From the NCBI RefSeq assembly GCF_028858725.1, contig NC_084769.1, positions 10,851,501 through 10,915,500 of the forward strand: a DNA stretch of 64,000 bases, given 5' to 3'. The notes beneath the pieces are model-generated. The model did not search any database, was not told the origin of the DNA, and saw only the letters and a program-made list of their open reading frames with translations. A program made the position numbers and the translations under genes. Of the stretch, positions 22,601 through 34,218 are shown one piece after another; within the stretch, counting starts at the first letter, position 1, and every line of letters begins with the position of its first letter. The stretch is from Colius striatus. Taxonomy: Eukaryota; Chordata; Aves; Coliiformes; Coliidae.

Positions 22601-25600
22601 AATGCTGCACAAACCTGTTGCTAACACAAAGCATCATCTCAGAGGCAAACCTTCTAGCAGGTTACTGCTTGAACCATGGAAATAAGTTATCAGTGGGAAC
22701 CACTATATCTAATAACACTCTTTGTTCCATGTGCTTAAACATGCAGACAAGAAAATAGTGGACTAAATTCTGCCCTCAGAAGCAGAAGTGCCTCCAGTAA
22801 AATACAAGATAATCCAGCCCTTTTGAAGTGCCTCACCAGTTACATTTTTCAGTAACTTCCTTGTTCTTTTCCAGGTTGGAAAACTGGCACATCAACTACA
22901 CATCTTGTCTGTGCTCACTCATTCACACAGTGGCAGGACTCAGACCCTGTGGTTTACAGGACATTCAGGTGAGGGTAGAATTTGACCCTAATAAAACCCT
23001 TTTGGTTGGAAAACACTCACTTTTAAGGCTCCACAAATCTCCACTGTATCAGAGTCAAGCACCACGGTAATCCTGAAATTGGGGGTCTGCAGTAATTCTT
23101 TAAAGATTTCCCCTTGTTTTTTGTTTTTGCACCCTGTGGGAAAGAAGGATGAAAGTCAGAGGCTTTTTTGCAGTGTTTCAGAAACTCCAACCTGAAATAA
23201 GGTCCCAGAGACCACTTGAGCTTTTGTGGTCCCAGTAACTGGGTGTTGCTAAACAAGAAATCTGTGTGACAGCAGTTCCTGCTGCTGGAAGCTGCTGTTA
23301 AATGTATGCAACTCCCAGGGCATTGACCCAGCATCATTTAATAACACTTCAGAGAGCTTTAAAGTAGCCCCTAACACAGCTTTCTGCCTGAGAAAGCTTG
23401 TATAACCACAAACCTTGCAAAAGAGAATATCTACAGATCACTTTGTAGAGCACAGGGGTGTCATTTCTGCTTTGAAAATGTAAAACACTATTGTAGCTAA
23501 GTATTGTTATGAGGCACAAATGATTAGTGCCCAATGAACTCCCAGTTACAGTGAGATCCACAGGTGATGAAGTTGGACTTGGCACTGCTGGAAGGTTTTT
23601 GTTACCAGCTCTACAGAGATGATGTCTTTGCAGTGCTTGCCTTAGGTACAGAGAGGAAGGGTAGAGAGCCTTCAGGGGTAATCAGGCTGAGGTTTGCCTT
23701 TATCCAGAGAGCCCTTGGCCAGCTGGGCAAAGAATTTTGAATGGAGCTTCACTTAAATTTTGCTATGAACAATTTGGGTTTCCTTTGGGGAGAGGTCAGC
23801 AGTGAGCTTTACTAGCCTGAGGCACCACACTCTGGTAGCTGTGGGGTTTCTGCCCCATCTCACAAGAAACTCTGGGCTTGATTCTTGTTCTCAACAATAA
23901 CTGATGTTGAGGGATACACAGTGTCTTTCAGATGGCTGTTTCTGGGCTACGTGGCTTTCCATGAGGGCACAAGCAAGAGGCAAAACTCTGCATGGTCATC
24001 ATCACCACAGGGCTTCAAAATGGGCCAGAAGAAGTTAAATCCCCCCCCTAAAAAGTGAATATTGCCCAACTCTCCTACTCCTGTCCTATTTGTGCCTAGT
24101 TGCTCTGTCAGCAACAAATGCCCAGCTGGTATGGTTTTCACTGTTGCTGTAACATTTTCAAGGGAAAGGAACAGTATTGCAACAGTATTTTGAGGGTTTT
24201 TGGCCTTCCCTAGCTATGGAAGGAGGTAACTTTAATTTCAGCTGACTTGAAATATCAATGGGGTTTAAAAATTACTGGATGAACTTTCCAAGTCAGGTCA
24301 GACCCAGTTCTGGGAGGATCTGAGGCCATGTCTTGGTGAGCAGTCCAAATGCAAGGCAGGAACGGACAGTTACTAGTTGGGTTTGGGCTTTTTTTGTTTG
24401 TGTTTTTCTTTAGGGTTTTTGAAACAAAGAAATTTGAAGATGGAGAAATACCCCTCAGGGAGCATCAGCACATAGGAGATGACACTTCTCTCTCTAGACT
24501 GCAGAGTGTATTAGCTGCTGATGTGCTCAGTGTTGAGCTGTACAGACAGAAAAGGTGGCTCTTGCCAACTCCTACAGAAACAGGATTAAGCTATAATTTT
24601 TCAAGGGATGCAATTAGATCTCAGCACTGAAACCTGCTGTTGGTTTGGGTCTGATCGTGGCAGCACTCCCTGGAGATAATACTGCCTTCCTGAACGAGCC
24701 CAGCAGGCACTGCACCCACCATCCTACTTGGAAACCACACAGGCCCGACCACACACCCCTGATTCCTCCAGAGGTTATCCCATTGCCCAGCCACAGCTAC
24801 CACACCTTAAGCCACAGGCAGCAGCTCTGATTTGCTCTTTGCAATAGTTACCAATGGTGGTCTCACAGAACTTCTCATCAGCCACTTCTTTGGCTATGTT
24901 GGCACCCATAAGCACACTGATTTCTATTTTCAGTTTCTCTCGAATGAGGTCAGATATGAGCTTCAGGCCCTCAGGACCCTCATCAATCCCCTGAATAAAA
25001 GATGATAGTTAAAGCCAAGTCATTAGAACAGGAACATGACAGCAGTAGAGCACTGTAAAGCAGAAAGTGTCCTATTGCCTGCAGCTCTCTAGCTTTAACT
25101 GGAAGGATTTGGGTCTTATATCCACCAGCATTAGCCATTAATACAAATGCTCTGGGTTTGTACTGTGAGAAGGGAGTGATGGTTGAGGTAACCCTGCAAG
25201 AGGCCTCACACGCAGTGCTGCTGTCCTGAGACTTTCTTTGATGCTGTACTTTTCCTTTGTGTTAAATTCCTGTGGTACAGAACTAGACTTTTAAATTAAG
25301 CCTAAATTAAGTAGTGTCTTTTTTGCATGATCTCAGTGCTTCATTGGTGTTAAGGAGTATACTGAATTGTCTTGGGGTTGGGTTTTTTTAAGCTAAAGAA
25401 AGAAGTAAATTTGCAGGATTCTTCCTCTCCTCTCCTCTCCTCTCCTCTCCTCTCCTCTCCTCTCCTCTCCTCTCCTCTCCTCTCCTCTCCTCTCCTCTCC
25501 TCTCCTCTCCTCTCCTCTCCTCTCCTCTCCTCTCCTCTCCTCTCCTCTCCTCTCCTCTCCTCTCCTCTCCTCTCCTCTCCTCTCCGTACTGCTGCTTGTA

Positions 25601-28600
25601 AGAATATTTAAAGAGAAAAAAATCCCACATCCACACCAAAAAAAGAGGGAGGAGCTGGTATTGCAGTCTGAAAAAACTTGAATTACATTTCCTTCATTAC
25701 AATTTTAAACTGGATATTTCCTGTAATGCCATGAAAAGAAGAAGTGGTAGATTATGTTCCTATGCCTTGCCTCTGGCTTTTAGTTTGAGATTCTCTTCAA
25801 ATATTAATTCCTTTTAAGATTATGATAACCTGGTACCTCTAAACTTAAAAACAGACTCTTTGGTTCATGCTAGATTGAAATTGCTTCAGTTCTGCAAAGT
25901 CCTTAGTGTTATGGTGTTGTTTTAATGCTGCCAAGAACAGCTTTAGCATGTACTTGGAAGAGGCCCTTTGACCTAGTGCTCTTTCTAATTGGGAGTTAAT
26001 TGAGACTGTAGTCTGAGTATTTTTTCTGACAGCATCTCCACCTTATGTAGCCTTTCCTCTGCCTATTTTCATCTCCATGCTGGTCCAAGTGGGATCTGAT
26101 CCAGGCTAAAGATGGCTGGCAAAGATGGTTACTCAGCCCAGCTGGGTTGCCCCATCCTTTCTCCTCCTCAGCCACATGAGCAGCAGAAAGGCTGGCAGAG
26201 CCTAGATGAGTTTTAACTCTTGCAGAAAGAAATGCTTATGTTTATGCAGAGCATGCAGCTGAGGGCTGGAGCTTCTACTCTTTAAGTTGAAGCTATTTAT
26301 TTACTACATACAGATTCAGTCTTGTGAAGCTGACAACTTACCTTGATCAAGGAAATCCCAAATGTCCCAGGTTTTATCTGGCCTGCAATCTGCTCACAGA
26401 TTCGTCCAATGAATTGATGGGGCAGAACAAACACTAAAATATCTGCCTCATTTGTTGCTTCAACCACATCTGGTACAGCCACCTGGGACAAGAGTGACAA
26501 CCAAAATGAGCCCCAGGTAGGAATCCTCAGACTTTGCAAGATACCAACACGCTGACTGCAAGATGCATTGCAAATGTCCTTAAAATTAACTGGCACTGTG
26601 GTTTAGCTGTTGGCTCTTTGTGTAAGCAGCTACAGATCTCTTCTGAAATATCCAAAGCAGCTTAACTATCTTAGGTTTGGATTTTAAAGAATGTTTTTTA
26701 ATCATTGATCCCAGCCGCATGGGGATAATCTGGGGAAGACAATATACTTTCTAAACTTGCAGTGTCCCAGGAAGCCCCTTCACTGGTTCAGCTTCTTCAG
26801 GTGGATCCTGAAGATGCTGAGGAAGCCCATATGGTTCTTCTGAATGATGGCATTGAGGAGCACAGGAGCAAACCAGGATGGTCAGACAGAGCCTCTCCTG
26901 GCAGTCTTTAATTACCACACAGCAGCAGCAGAGAGCTACTCAGGAATAAACTATATCAAAAGGCAGAGATTATCATCACCTTTGGGAGGTATGTGTCTCT
27001 GTTTTAAATGTATAGTAAACTTGACCAACAGTTACAAAAACCTGTACAACATGCTTAATAAGTAGCAAGCTCTATCTTCCTCCAAATGCTGGCATTACTC
27101 AGAACAGCAATCCAAGCCAGGCTACAGAGGCAAGTGAAGCTGAGTCCACTATCAGGAGCAGTTTACAATCAAAGCAAACGTTGCCCTTGGATGCAGCCTT
27201 GGAGCACACAGCCTAGTAGGATTTCCAATGGGAGAATTAGAACTGCTGCCAGCAAGGCTGCTTCTCTGGGAAAACAGCAAAGCAGGAGAGGGGCAGAGGC
27301 TGGCATTGCTGAACAGATAGTGCTTCTCTCTCCAAAATGTCACAGAGCAATGCAAGGAAAAAATCAGGTTGGGTTTCATACTTTTCCCCCCACAGTCAGA
27401 AATGAAGATGTGAGGATCCCTCCAGACTTCACTGCAACCAACTGGTTTCTGCTGGTAAAGCCTCAGACTTTGCTACAGACAGGATGAGGCTGATCTCAAG
27501 TGGTGATGACAAGCCTGTTGATCTGCTAGAGGGTTGTAAAAATAACAGTGCCAAGTCACTTGTAACACAGGAGAACTGTGTGCCAAGTTCAAACCACAGG
27601 AGGGGTGCAAGGATGCAATCACAGCACTAAATGCAGTACTAAATATAACCTCTCCCCAAACAAGGAGGCCCACCACATGCAGCATCTGAACTTCCTTTTA
27701 TGACTGCAACTGTTCCAAAACCACAGTGCTGCTTTCTTTAATTCACAAAAGAGTGGCATTTGGCAAAATCTTGAACAGCCAAAACCCCTCACCTTGCTTG
27801 CTTCAGTAGCAGGAAATTATCTAAGCTGATTAATTTGAGCAGAGATTTTAAACAGTATTTTGAATGTTAATGACAATTAAATACCTTATATTTGTGCTGG
27901 AATGTACAGCATCATTAATTATAGCAGTGTGTTCCTATCCTGAAATCACTCATGAGCCCACAGCTCATTATTCATCATCTCCTTGCAAGCCACAGCTGTT
28001 AGTTCTGCTGTTGATTTCTCTTTTAGAAGAAGGGAGAGCAGTATCTTCCTCTTTTTTTATTTCCAGAAGATGCTGTGGGTTTGAAATAGCTCAGCTCTGT
28101 GGAGACAGATCTCTGCCTGCCATTTCTCTGAGCTATGCTGATTTCTGCCAGAAAATGCTGATTTTTGACAGCACTCAACACAGCTGGGTGTTTGAAGTTG
28201 CATATGACATACAAGCCAAGCAGAAGTCACAGGAGGGAATCATTCCAGTGAGTTACATGTCAATATTGAAGTCAGTTGGGTGGCAAACCAGAATGAAGCA
28301 GTGAATTACCTCCTAGTTTTAATTTTACAGGTGCTGCTGCCCTCATAAAAGATAAAAACATTTCAGTTTTGGGTTTTTTGTTTCAACTTACCACATTTTT
28401 AGGTATCTTGTATCCAGGCAGATATTTAACATTTTCATGTTCTTGGTTGATTATTTCTGAGAGTTTTCTTCCATTGATGATCTCTTCAAACACCCACATC
28501 CTGACGGTGGGGTCAAATCTGTTGGACTTTTGGACATTTTTGCCAATGATCCTTGCTATGGCTGATCCCCTGTAGAAAGACAAACAAAAATGGAAATAAC

Positions 28601-31600
28601 TCAGGAAACAAATAGTTTTGTTTGTGAGTAGGAAACACAAATTAAACATAACTCACAAAGGGTCTGTAGTATAGAGCTGGTCAGGTGGCTTCTACATTTA
28701 TCAGACTGCTTTATCCACTACTCTTCATCAAAATCCCCTCAGTTTAAAAAGTAGAAACAAAGAGAAAACATCACTATAAGAAGAGACCTGGAGGTCCTGG
28801 TGGGCAACAGGATGAGCATGAGCCAGCAATGTGCCCTCGTGGCCAAGAAGGCCAATGGCATCCTGGGGTGTATGAGAAGGGCTGTGGGCGGTAGGTCGAG
28901 AGAGGTTCTCCTCCCCCTCTACTCTGCCCTTGGGAGACCACATCTGGAATATTGTGTCCAGTTCTGGGCCCCTCAGTTCAAGAAGGACAGGGAGTTGCTC
29001 AAGAGAGTTCAGGGCAGGGCCACAAAGGTGATGGAGTGGAGCATCTCCCTTCTGATGAAAGGCTGAGGGAGCTGGGGCTCTTTAGCTTGGAGAAGAGGAG
29101 ACTGAGGGATGAACTCATTAGTGTTTACAAATATGTAAAGGGTGGATGTCAGGAGCATGGAGCCAGGCTGTTCTCAGTGATGGCCAATGATAGGACAAGG
29201 GGCAATGGGTACAAGCTGGAACAGAAGAGATTCCTAACAAATACAAGGAAGAATTTCTTCACTGTTCAAGTGAAGGAACACTGGAAGGGGCTGCCCAGAT
29301 GGGTTGTGGAGTCTCCTTTTCTGGGGACATTCCAAACCCACCTGGATGAGTTCCTGTGTGACCTACTCTAGGTGGCCCTGCTCTGGCAGGGGGTTGGACT
29401 GCATGGTCTTTTGAGGTCCCTGCCAGCCCTTCTGTGAACTGAAGCCACATCAAAGATGATAGACTGGGAGTGGGATATACCATTGACACCCCTAAAAATA
29501 CAGTATCCGGGCTTAAAATCTCTCTTGCTCCTCAGATAATTCCTTTTTTTTCTGGAGACCAATAAATGTAAAAGAAGCCAGGTGGTAAAGCAGTGCTGAA
29601 GGATCTTGCTGTGACAGGCTTTGTGCATCTCAGCTAAAACAGATGCACCTCACTTTCCTGCCAATGACCAAACAGTTGGAATAAGGATTTAATGTAAGAG
29701 TTACATCTTCAGACATTGTTGTGTTCTGGGAAAAAAAAAAATCTTCAACCTGATGGTTCTCTTTATTGATTGTTCTAATTATCTCTGTCACAGTTTTCTC
29801 TTCTTCAGTCACACTGAGCATTTTTTAATCTCAGTTCAGATCACGATTTTCTTTCCCCATGACCACTGCAGCCTTGCAAACGTTTATTTTCTTGGCAAGA
29901 GAGAATTAAAAACCCTGCAGAAAATATTGGAAGCATTGCTTAATGCTCTTTAAATTACATGGGGAGGAGGGGTGATTATTTTTACTCCTCTCTTCCCTCT
30001 TTCCATTTTAATACTACTTTAATCTTTCAAGCACTGGCAATTTTACTAACATAAGTGAAAGAGGAGCTCCAGTTGCAATGCTCTTGCCCTCTAACCCACT
30101 TGTAACACACCTGCAACAAGGTGTGTGAGCAGGATTTAGCTATGGTATGTTTTCTGGAACTGATAAAGGTACTGAGTATATCCCAGAGGAAGTCTAAGTA
30201 GACCTGTGCTGTCAAAGGTTCAACAAGAAACTACATTATAACTGGCTCTCCTTGGCTCAACCAGACTTGGATGTGACAGGTTTTGCACAAGGCTGAATTG
30301 CTCAATCAGTAATAAAAGAAAGGCTTAATTAATATTTAACAATAACATCCTACTGAGATCAGGTTTCACTTTGCTCCATGTTGACTATATGCTATATCTT
30401 GAGTTGCTGTAATACTGTTTTTTGCTTGGTTTGGTTTTGTTTTGGGGTTTTTTTTTCTGTGGGTTTTTTTGTTTGGTTGGTTTTGTTTGTTTTCAAGGGG
30501 ATGATTGGGTTTGCTCCCTTAAAATATTTAGAGAAATGTTTTAGGGGTGAACCTTTACCATAAGAGTTCTGCTTTTCTGAAACAAAGGCATGCAGTCGTG
30601 TTGTACTTTCATAGTATTTATGAATTGACTTATGTTCTGGTTCTCTTACCCAGCTGTCATCAGAGAGCACAATCAAGGCTTGAGGAATTGTGGCTTTGCA
30701 CAAGAAAAAACAGGTTGAGTTTTTTTTTTGTTACAGATAAACTTGAGATCTTAATTCATTGTCCAGGAACTATTGTCCTGGATGATGAACTTAGACCTCA
30801 AGCCTATTCATAAAAACAACCTTTGTAGCTATGTACCAAGTTCATATGATTTTCTGTTGAAAGATGGAGACTGCAGCTCTAACCTCTGAAATCCTGAATG
30901 TGACTCACACCTCTCAGTAAGAGAGATCTGACCTTAAGCTCTTAGCAGAGCTCTCATTAGCACCACACTTAGATGTTGCCACCCAACTGTCTTCCTATTG
31001 ACAGGATATCAGCAAAGGTATCTCAGGCATAAAAATAGCTCCATCAAAGTTCAAAACCTGATGTTCTGTTTTACTTAGTCCACTTAAAATTCGGTCACTG
31101 CTCATCAGCCTTACGAAGGAGAATTGCTTTGTCCATGAAGGTGAGTGGGTAGACTACACAGGCTGAGCAGAAGAAGGCTGCTTGTGCAAGCAAACCCAAG
31201 GACACTCATATACAAAAACTTTTCCATGGTTTTATTTTCTCCAAAACTCAATTTAGTGAAGATTAATAGAAGGCAGAGAGCTCCACTTAGAGAATTTTTT
31301 TAAAGTAAGTAAAAACTGCCACTGGGTCTTGTTTCCCCAAATACTTTAATTCATGCTGGAAAGAATTTACATATTGCTAAGAAAAAAGAAAGCTTTTATC
31401 TGGAGATTTCCTATCAGTATAATGAGAAAGCTTTGATGTGGAATAACTCAAATAAGACCCATCATTTACCTCTGTGAATATGAAAGTGTTCATGGCCTAC
31501 ATGGGAGCTGCTGAAAAACGGAGCTTAAGGGAACCCAGGAAGCAGCAAATCCCTCCCCTGCATGTACACAGGGCAGGCAAATATACATGTGCTGTGCCTA

Positions 31601-34218
31601 ATGGTTTTTCTGTGAAGGTCTTAAAGACCTCAGTAGTTGCAGGTCTCTTCCCTTCCCTAGCCAGCCCATCCCAGGAATTTGCTATTCTTAGCATTAGAAA
31701 GATCATCCCCACATTTAACCTTTCTTACTGCAGTTTGAGCCCATTTTCATTCTGTAGGGGGGAAGATTGTTTTTCTCTTTAAGATGCTTGAAAGTGCCTG
31801 TGTCTTCCTCCAGTCCTTTTCTTAGCCAACCACCTCACATTTTTAAAATGATAGTATTGCTTGGGTTGGAAGGGACCGTGAGAGGTCTCCAAAGCAGGAA
31901 CAAAGTGATCTCAGATGGTTGCTCAGGGCTTTGTTCAGTCAAGTCTTGAAAACTCGCCAAGGACCACCTCCTCTCTGGGCAACCTGCCTCACTGCTTTAT
32001 TATTCTCATAGGTTTTCAAGGGTTTTTTTTTTTCCTCCCTTCTGTCTTTATATATTGAGTCGGAACTTCCTCTGGTTCAACTTATGACTGCTGGCTCTTG
32101 TTTTCCTTCCATGCACCTCCATAAAAAGCCTGGCCATCTGTCCATGTTGAATACAAGAACCTAGTTCAAGCTGCACCTTTGCTGAAGGCTCAGCAGACCA
32201 AATGAATCCAAGAAGAATGGGAGAGTTTTTGGACTCTGAAGAGCCAGGTAGTGAATTAAACCTCCAATTTTCAAAACAGTTAACTGAACCATGACTAATG
32301 TGAACACAAACCTTCCTGCACCTGTCTGGCAACCACAAAACGTGGCGCAGCACTTACTTTGCTTAACCACATCACCCCTGGCAGTGTTGACTTAGTAAGT
32401 CCCTGTGACCTGCTGAACTCCTGCAGCTGACACGAGCTGTTGCAATATGCTGCGTCACGTGCCAACCATGTTTCTGAGCTGCAGGCAAGGCTCAAAAGCA
32501 GTGTGTGATCTGAACTGTCACCCAGATATTCAGGAGGAACATAAGGAAAGAAATGTTTGACAGAGATAAACAATATATCTCTACATTGTGCTATGAGAAC
32601 CTGTTCTGCCACAAAGGCTATGAATGGATGAGATTAAAAACATCAGAGCACAGTGTTTATCTCTTTCCCAAAGTTTACAGTCTGTGTGTATGGTAGGAAG
32701 CAAGTGATAGGCCCAAGCAGACAGCCAGACAGTACAAGTAGCTAAGTGTTGAATGAGCTGGGGTCTCTGTATCTCTATGGCATAACTCCTTCCAAGTTTG
32801 TAGGTACGGTGGAAAAAAAAGGAAAACTTTCTCGAATACAGATCTGAAGGAAGACAACTAAGTGGCTTTGGAGAATGCCTCATGGTAAGGGGACAGCCTG
32901 GGAAAGGCAGGATGCAGCAAGAGAATGACGAAGGCTGTCGCTGTGGGCTGACCAAAAGTAAAAACTAACTCCTAGATGTGGAGACATGGCTGTTAAGGGG
33001 CTTGGAAATGACAAGGAGAGGCCTGCACAGGCTTGGATGCCTGTGGTTAAGGTGAGGGAGAAGAGGGCAGTGGGAAGGGATGCAAGCAGTGGGATACAAT
33101 CGTGAACATGGCAATTGGGGAAATGCTGGTGCAGAAACAATGGGGCAGGGCTGCATCCATAAGAGACAGAGAAAGCTAGCTGTGTGATGACGAGTTCCTG
33201 AAGACTTAGTTGTGCAGTTACAGGTGAAAGGCTCCCTCTGGGAGATGTCATGCATAAAGAGCCTGTGATCTGGAAAGAGCAGGCATGTGGGGCTCAGAAT
33301 GCAGGGGATAGGTTTTGCAAGGCAGGAAGGCAGACAGCTGTGCTTTAACTCTGCTGTGTTCTCAGCAGCTTGCAATCAACCACTCCCTCACCTATTGATT
33401 TTCTTTGGCATTTGCTTCCACTTAGCTGTCACATATTTAAAAAATCTTAAGGAGCTTGCCCTGGTATAAAAACAATCCACAGACCTACCCAGAGGCTGGG
33501 TTTTCTAATCCAAACACATGCACATACATGTTGGTCTGTTTGTGCTCAGCTTACATAAACTGTAAGAAAACCAAGATGTGATGTCCAGTGAGATGGGGTG
33601 TTCTGACTTCTGCCAGACCCCCTGAACTCTGGAGAGCCGTGCTTTTTTTCTGGGCTAGAAAGGACTGAGCACTGAATGGGAATAAGGATAAGAGGCACCT
33701 GAAGGCAATGCCTGTCCAAGGCTGCTGCTGCACCCAGGTGCAAACCGACACGGCTGAGGAGGGTGGCAGTGAAAGGTGCCAGGGTCGTGGCTTTAAATGG
33801 AGCCTGTGCCTCGGATTCTTCCAAGGGATACTACCAGCTGCTCAGGGCCCGCATGTGTCCTGCCTGGGCCCCGCCACAGGCACACGCAGCGGCCGCAGCA
33901 CTGCTGCGCTCCCCTCCGGGCTCGGGCTGTTGTGGCACCCCCTATGACGGCTCGTACCCCTCAGCTGCCCCTTCTCACGGCTGCTGCATCTCTCGGGGAC
34001 GGTCCCTGCCCAAGGAGCCCCCAGGGCTGCGGCGGGACCGGGGCGACGGTTTCAGGACCACGGAGACCAACCCCCCCACCCCCCGCATCCTCCCCGCGCC
34101 GCCGCTCCCCGCACCGACCTGTCGGGGTGCAGCGGTCGGTGAGGCACGGAGGGGCCTCTCCGCGCTGCGGCACTCACCAGTTCCCCGAGCCCACGATGCA
34201 GACGCGGAGCGCCGACAT
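19574..34218 (-). CDS. GPD1L2: Cytosolic NAD+-dependent glycerol-3-phosphate dehydrogenase, GPD1/GPD1L family (probably GPD1L2), complete
   Basis: Reversibly reduces dihydroxyacetone phosphate to sn-glycerol 3-phosphate with NADH, feeding glycerolipid synthesis and the glycerol-phosphate shuttle. Eight exons, in coding order: 34178-34218, 28392-28569, 26342-26482, 24852-24990, 23021-23133, 21293-21526, 21036-21142, 19574-19670. Together 1050 nt, 349 residues plus stop, the same length as vertebrate GPD1. The N-terminus [15 protein letters not shown] holds the GxGxxG dinucleotide fold. Residues equivalent to the human catalytic set are all present: K120 (SLIK), K204 (GALK), D260 and T264 (ADLITT), R269-N270 (CYGGRN). 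It ends NHPEHL, where GPD1 has PEHM and GPD1L PEHT. The family call is certain. GPD1L2 rather than GPD1 or GPD1L rests on mixed sequence character and the LMLN/OSBPL11 neighbourhood. Confidence 0.93.
19671..21035 (-). other. GPD1L2 intron 7; contains a CR1 fragment
   Basis: Intron sequence with one recognisable repeat (20678-20930) and nothing else. Confidence 0.6.
20678..20930 (-). mobile_element. CR1 3' fragment, minus orientation
   Basis: ACAGAATCACAGCATCTCAAGG, GGAAGGGACCCTGAAAG, ATCATCCAGTCCAACTC, then AGGAACTCATCCAGGTGGG and GAGACTCAACACCAC; about 250 bp of the CR1 3' region in reverse. The gene is also on the minus strand, so it is sense with GPD1L2. Confidence 0.85.
21036..21142 (-). 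CDS. GPD1L2: GPD1L2 exon 7
   Basis: Encodes [35 protein letters not shown] plus AA. Acceptor TTCTAG, donor [19 protein letters not shown] is GPD1L-like. Confidence 0.93.
21293..21526 (-). CDS. GPD1L2: GPD1L2 exon 6, catalytic domain
   Basis: Seventy-eight codons: [63 protein letters not shown]. Contains the substrate-binding D260, T264, R269 and N270 equivalents. Acceptor TTGCAG, donor GTAAGG. Confidence 0.96.
21527..23020 (-). other. GPD1L2 intron 5, nothing recognised
   Basis: 1.5 kb intron; no repeat or RNA gene identified. Confidence 0.5.
23021..23133 (-). CDS. GPD1L2: GPD1L2 exon 5, ends at catalytic Lys204
   Basis: Encodes (G)[37 protein letters not shown]. The final lysine equals human GPD1 K204. 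The [10 protein letters not shown] segment is the most divergent part of the protein. Acceptor CCACAG, donor GTGAGT. Confidence 0.94.
23134..24851 (-). other. GPD1L2 intron 4, nothing recognised
   Basis: 1.7 kb intron; no repeat or RNA gene identified. Confidence 0.5.
24852..24990 (-). CDS. GPD1L2: GPD1L2 exon 4
   Basis: Encodes [39 protein letters not shown] plus G. Acceptor TATTCAG, donor [20 protein letters not shown] resembles GPD1L, while [11 protein letters not shown] fits both paralogues. Confidence 0.94.
25424..25585 (+). repeat. Perfect CTCCT pentanucleotide microsatellite, about 32 copies
   Basis: 162 bp of uninterrupted CCTCT/TCTCC units, a pure polypyrimidine strand. It is in GPD1L2 intron 3; the transcript carries the purine strand, (AGGAG)n. 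Open frames through it are artefacts. Confidence 0.97.
26342..26482 (-). CDS. GPD1L2: GPD1L2 exon 3, ends at catalytic Lys120
   Basis: Encodes [34 protein letters not shown] and GISLIK. The last codon is the lysine matching human GPD1 K120. Acceptor TCCCAG, donor GTAAGT. VAVPDVV is GPD1-like rather than GPD1L-like. Confidence 0.95.
26483..28391 (-). other. GPD1L2 intron 2, nothing recognised
   Basis: 1.9 kb intron. An open stretch at 27864-28304 has no recognisable homology or coding character. Confidence 0.5.
28392..28569 (-). CDS. GPD1L2: GPD1L2 exon 2
   Basis: Encodes residues 15-73: [48 protein letters not shown]. Acceptor CTACAG, donor GTAAGT. The Rossmann-fold core is typical of GPD1. 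Confidence 0.95.
28767..29440 (+). mobile_element. CR1 LINE 3' fragment with ORF2 C-terminus and 3'UTR
   Basis: Antisense to GPD1L2. It encodes the CR1 reverse-transcriptase tail ([17 protein letters not shown]-type, [17 protein letters not shown]), then after a frame change near 29030 [19 protein letters not shown]. It ends with the CR1 3'UTR GTTGGACTGCATGGTCTTTT. It is 5'-truncated, as nearly all CR1 copies are, and not autonomous. Confidence 0.92.
30418..30496 (+). repeat. T/G-rich low-complexity tract
   Basis: Runs of TTTG and GGTTTT in GPD1L2 intron 1; the transcribed strand is A/C-rich. No further identity. Confidence 0.75.
31849..32160 (-). mobile_element. Older CR1-like LINE fragment, minus orientation
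   Basis: ATAGTATTGCTTGGGTTGGAAG, GACCGTGAGAGGTCTCC, then CAAGGACCACCTCCTCTCTGGG, and near 32090 GGCTCTTG/AAAAAGCCTGGCCATCT resemble an older CR1 subtype read in reverse. More diverged than the other copies; the right end is approximate. Confidence 0.6.

Larger units (their letters stand above)
28570..34177 (-). other. GPD1L2 intron 1 (5.6 kb)
   Basis: Contains a long CR1 (28767-29440), a T/G-rich simple tract (30418-30496) and a second, older CR1-like piece (31849-32160). The rest is unassigned, as is usual for a first intron. Confidence 0.6.

Noticed and set aside
25372-25639. Ser/Pro/Leu-rich and Glu/Arg-rich frames on opposite strands
   Set aside because: Translation of a pure CTCCT repeat.
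27864-28304. 146-codon plus-strand frame in GPD1L2 intron 2
   Set aside because: Composition and codon use look random, no recognisable family, antisense to the gene and within an intron.
28800-29371. Reading frames resembling a reverse-transcriptase C-terminus as a host gene
   Set aside because: This is a truncated, frameshifted CR1 copy, not a gene.
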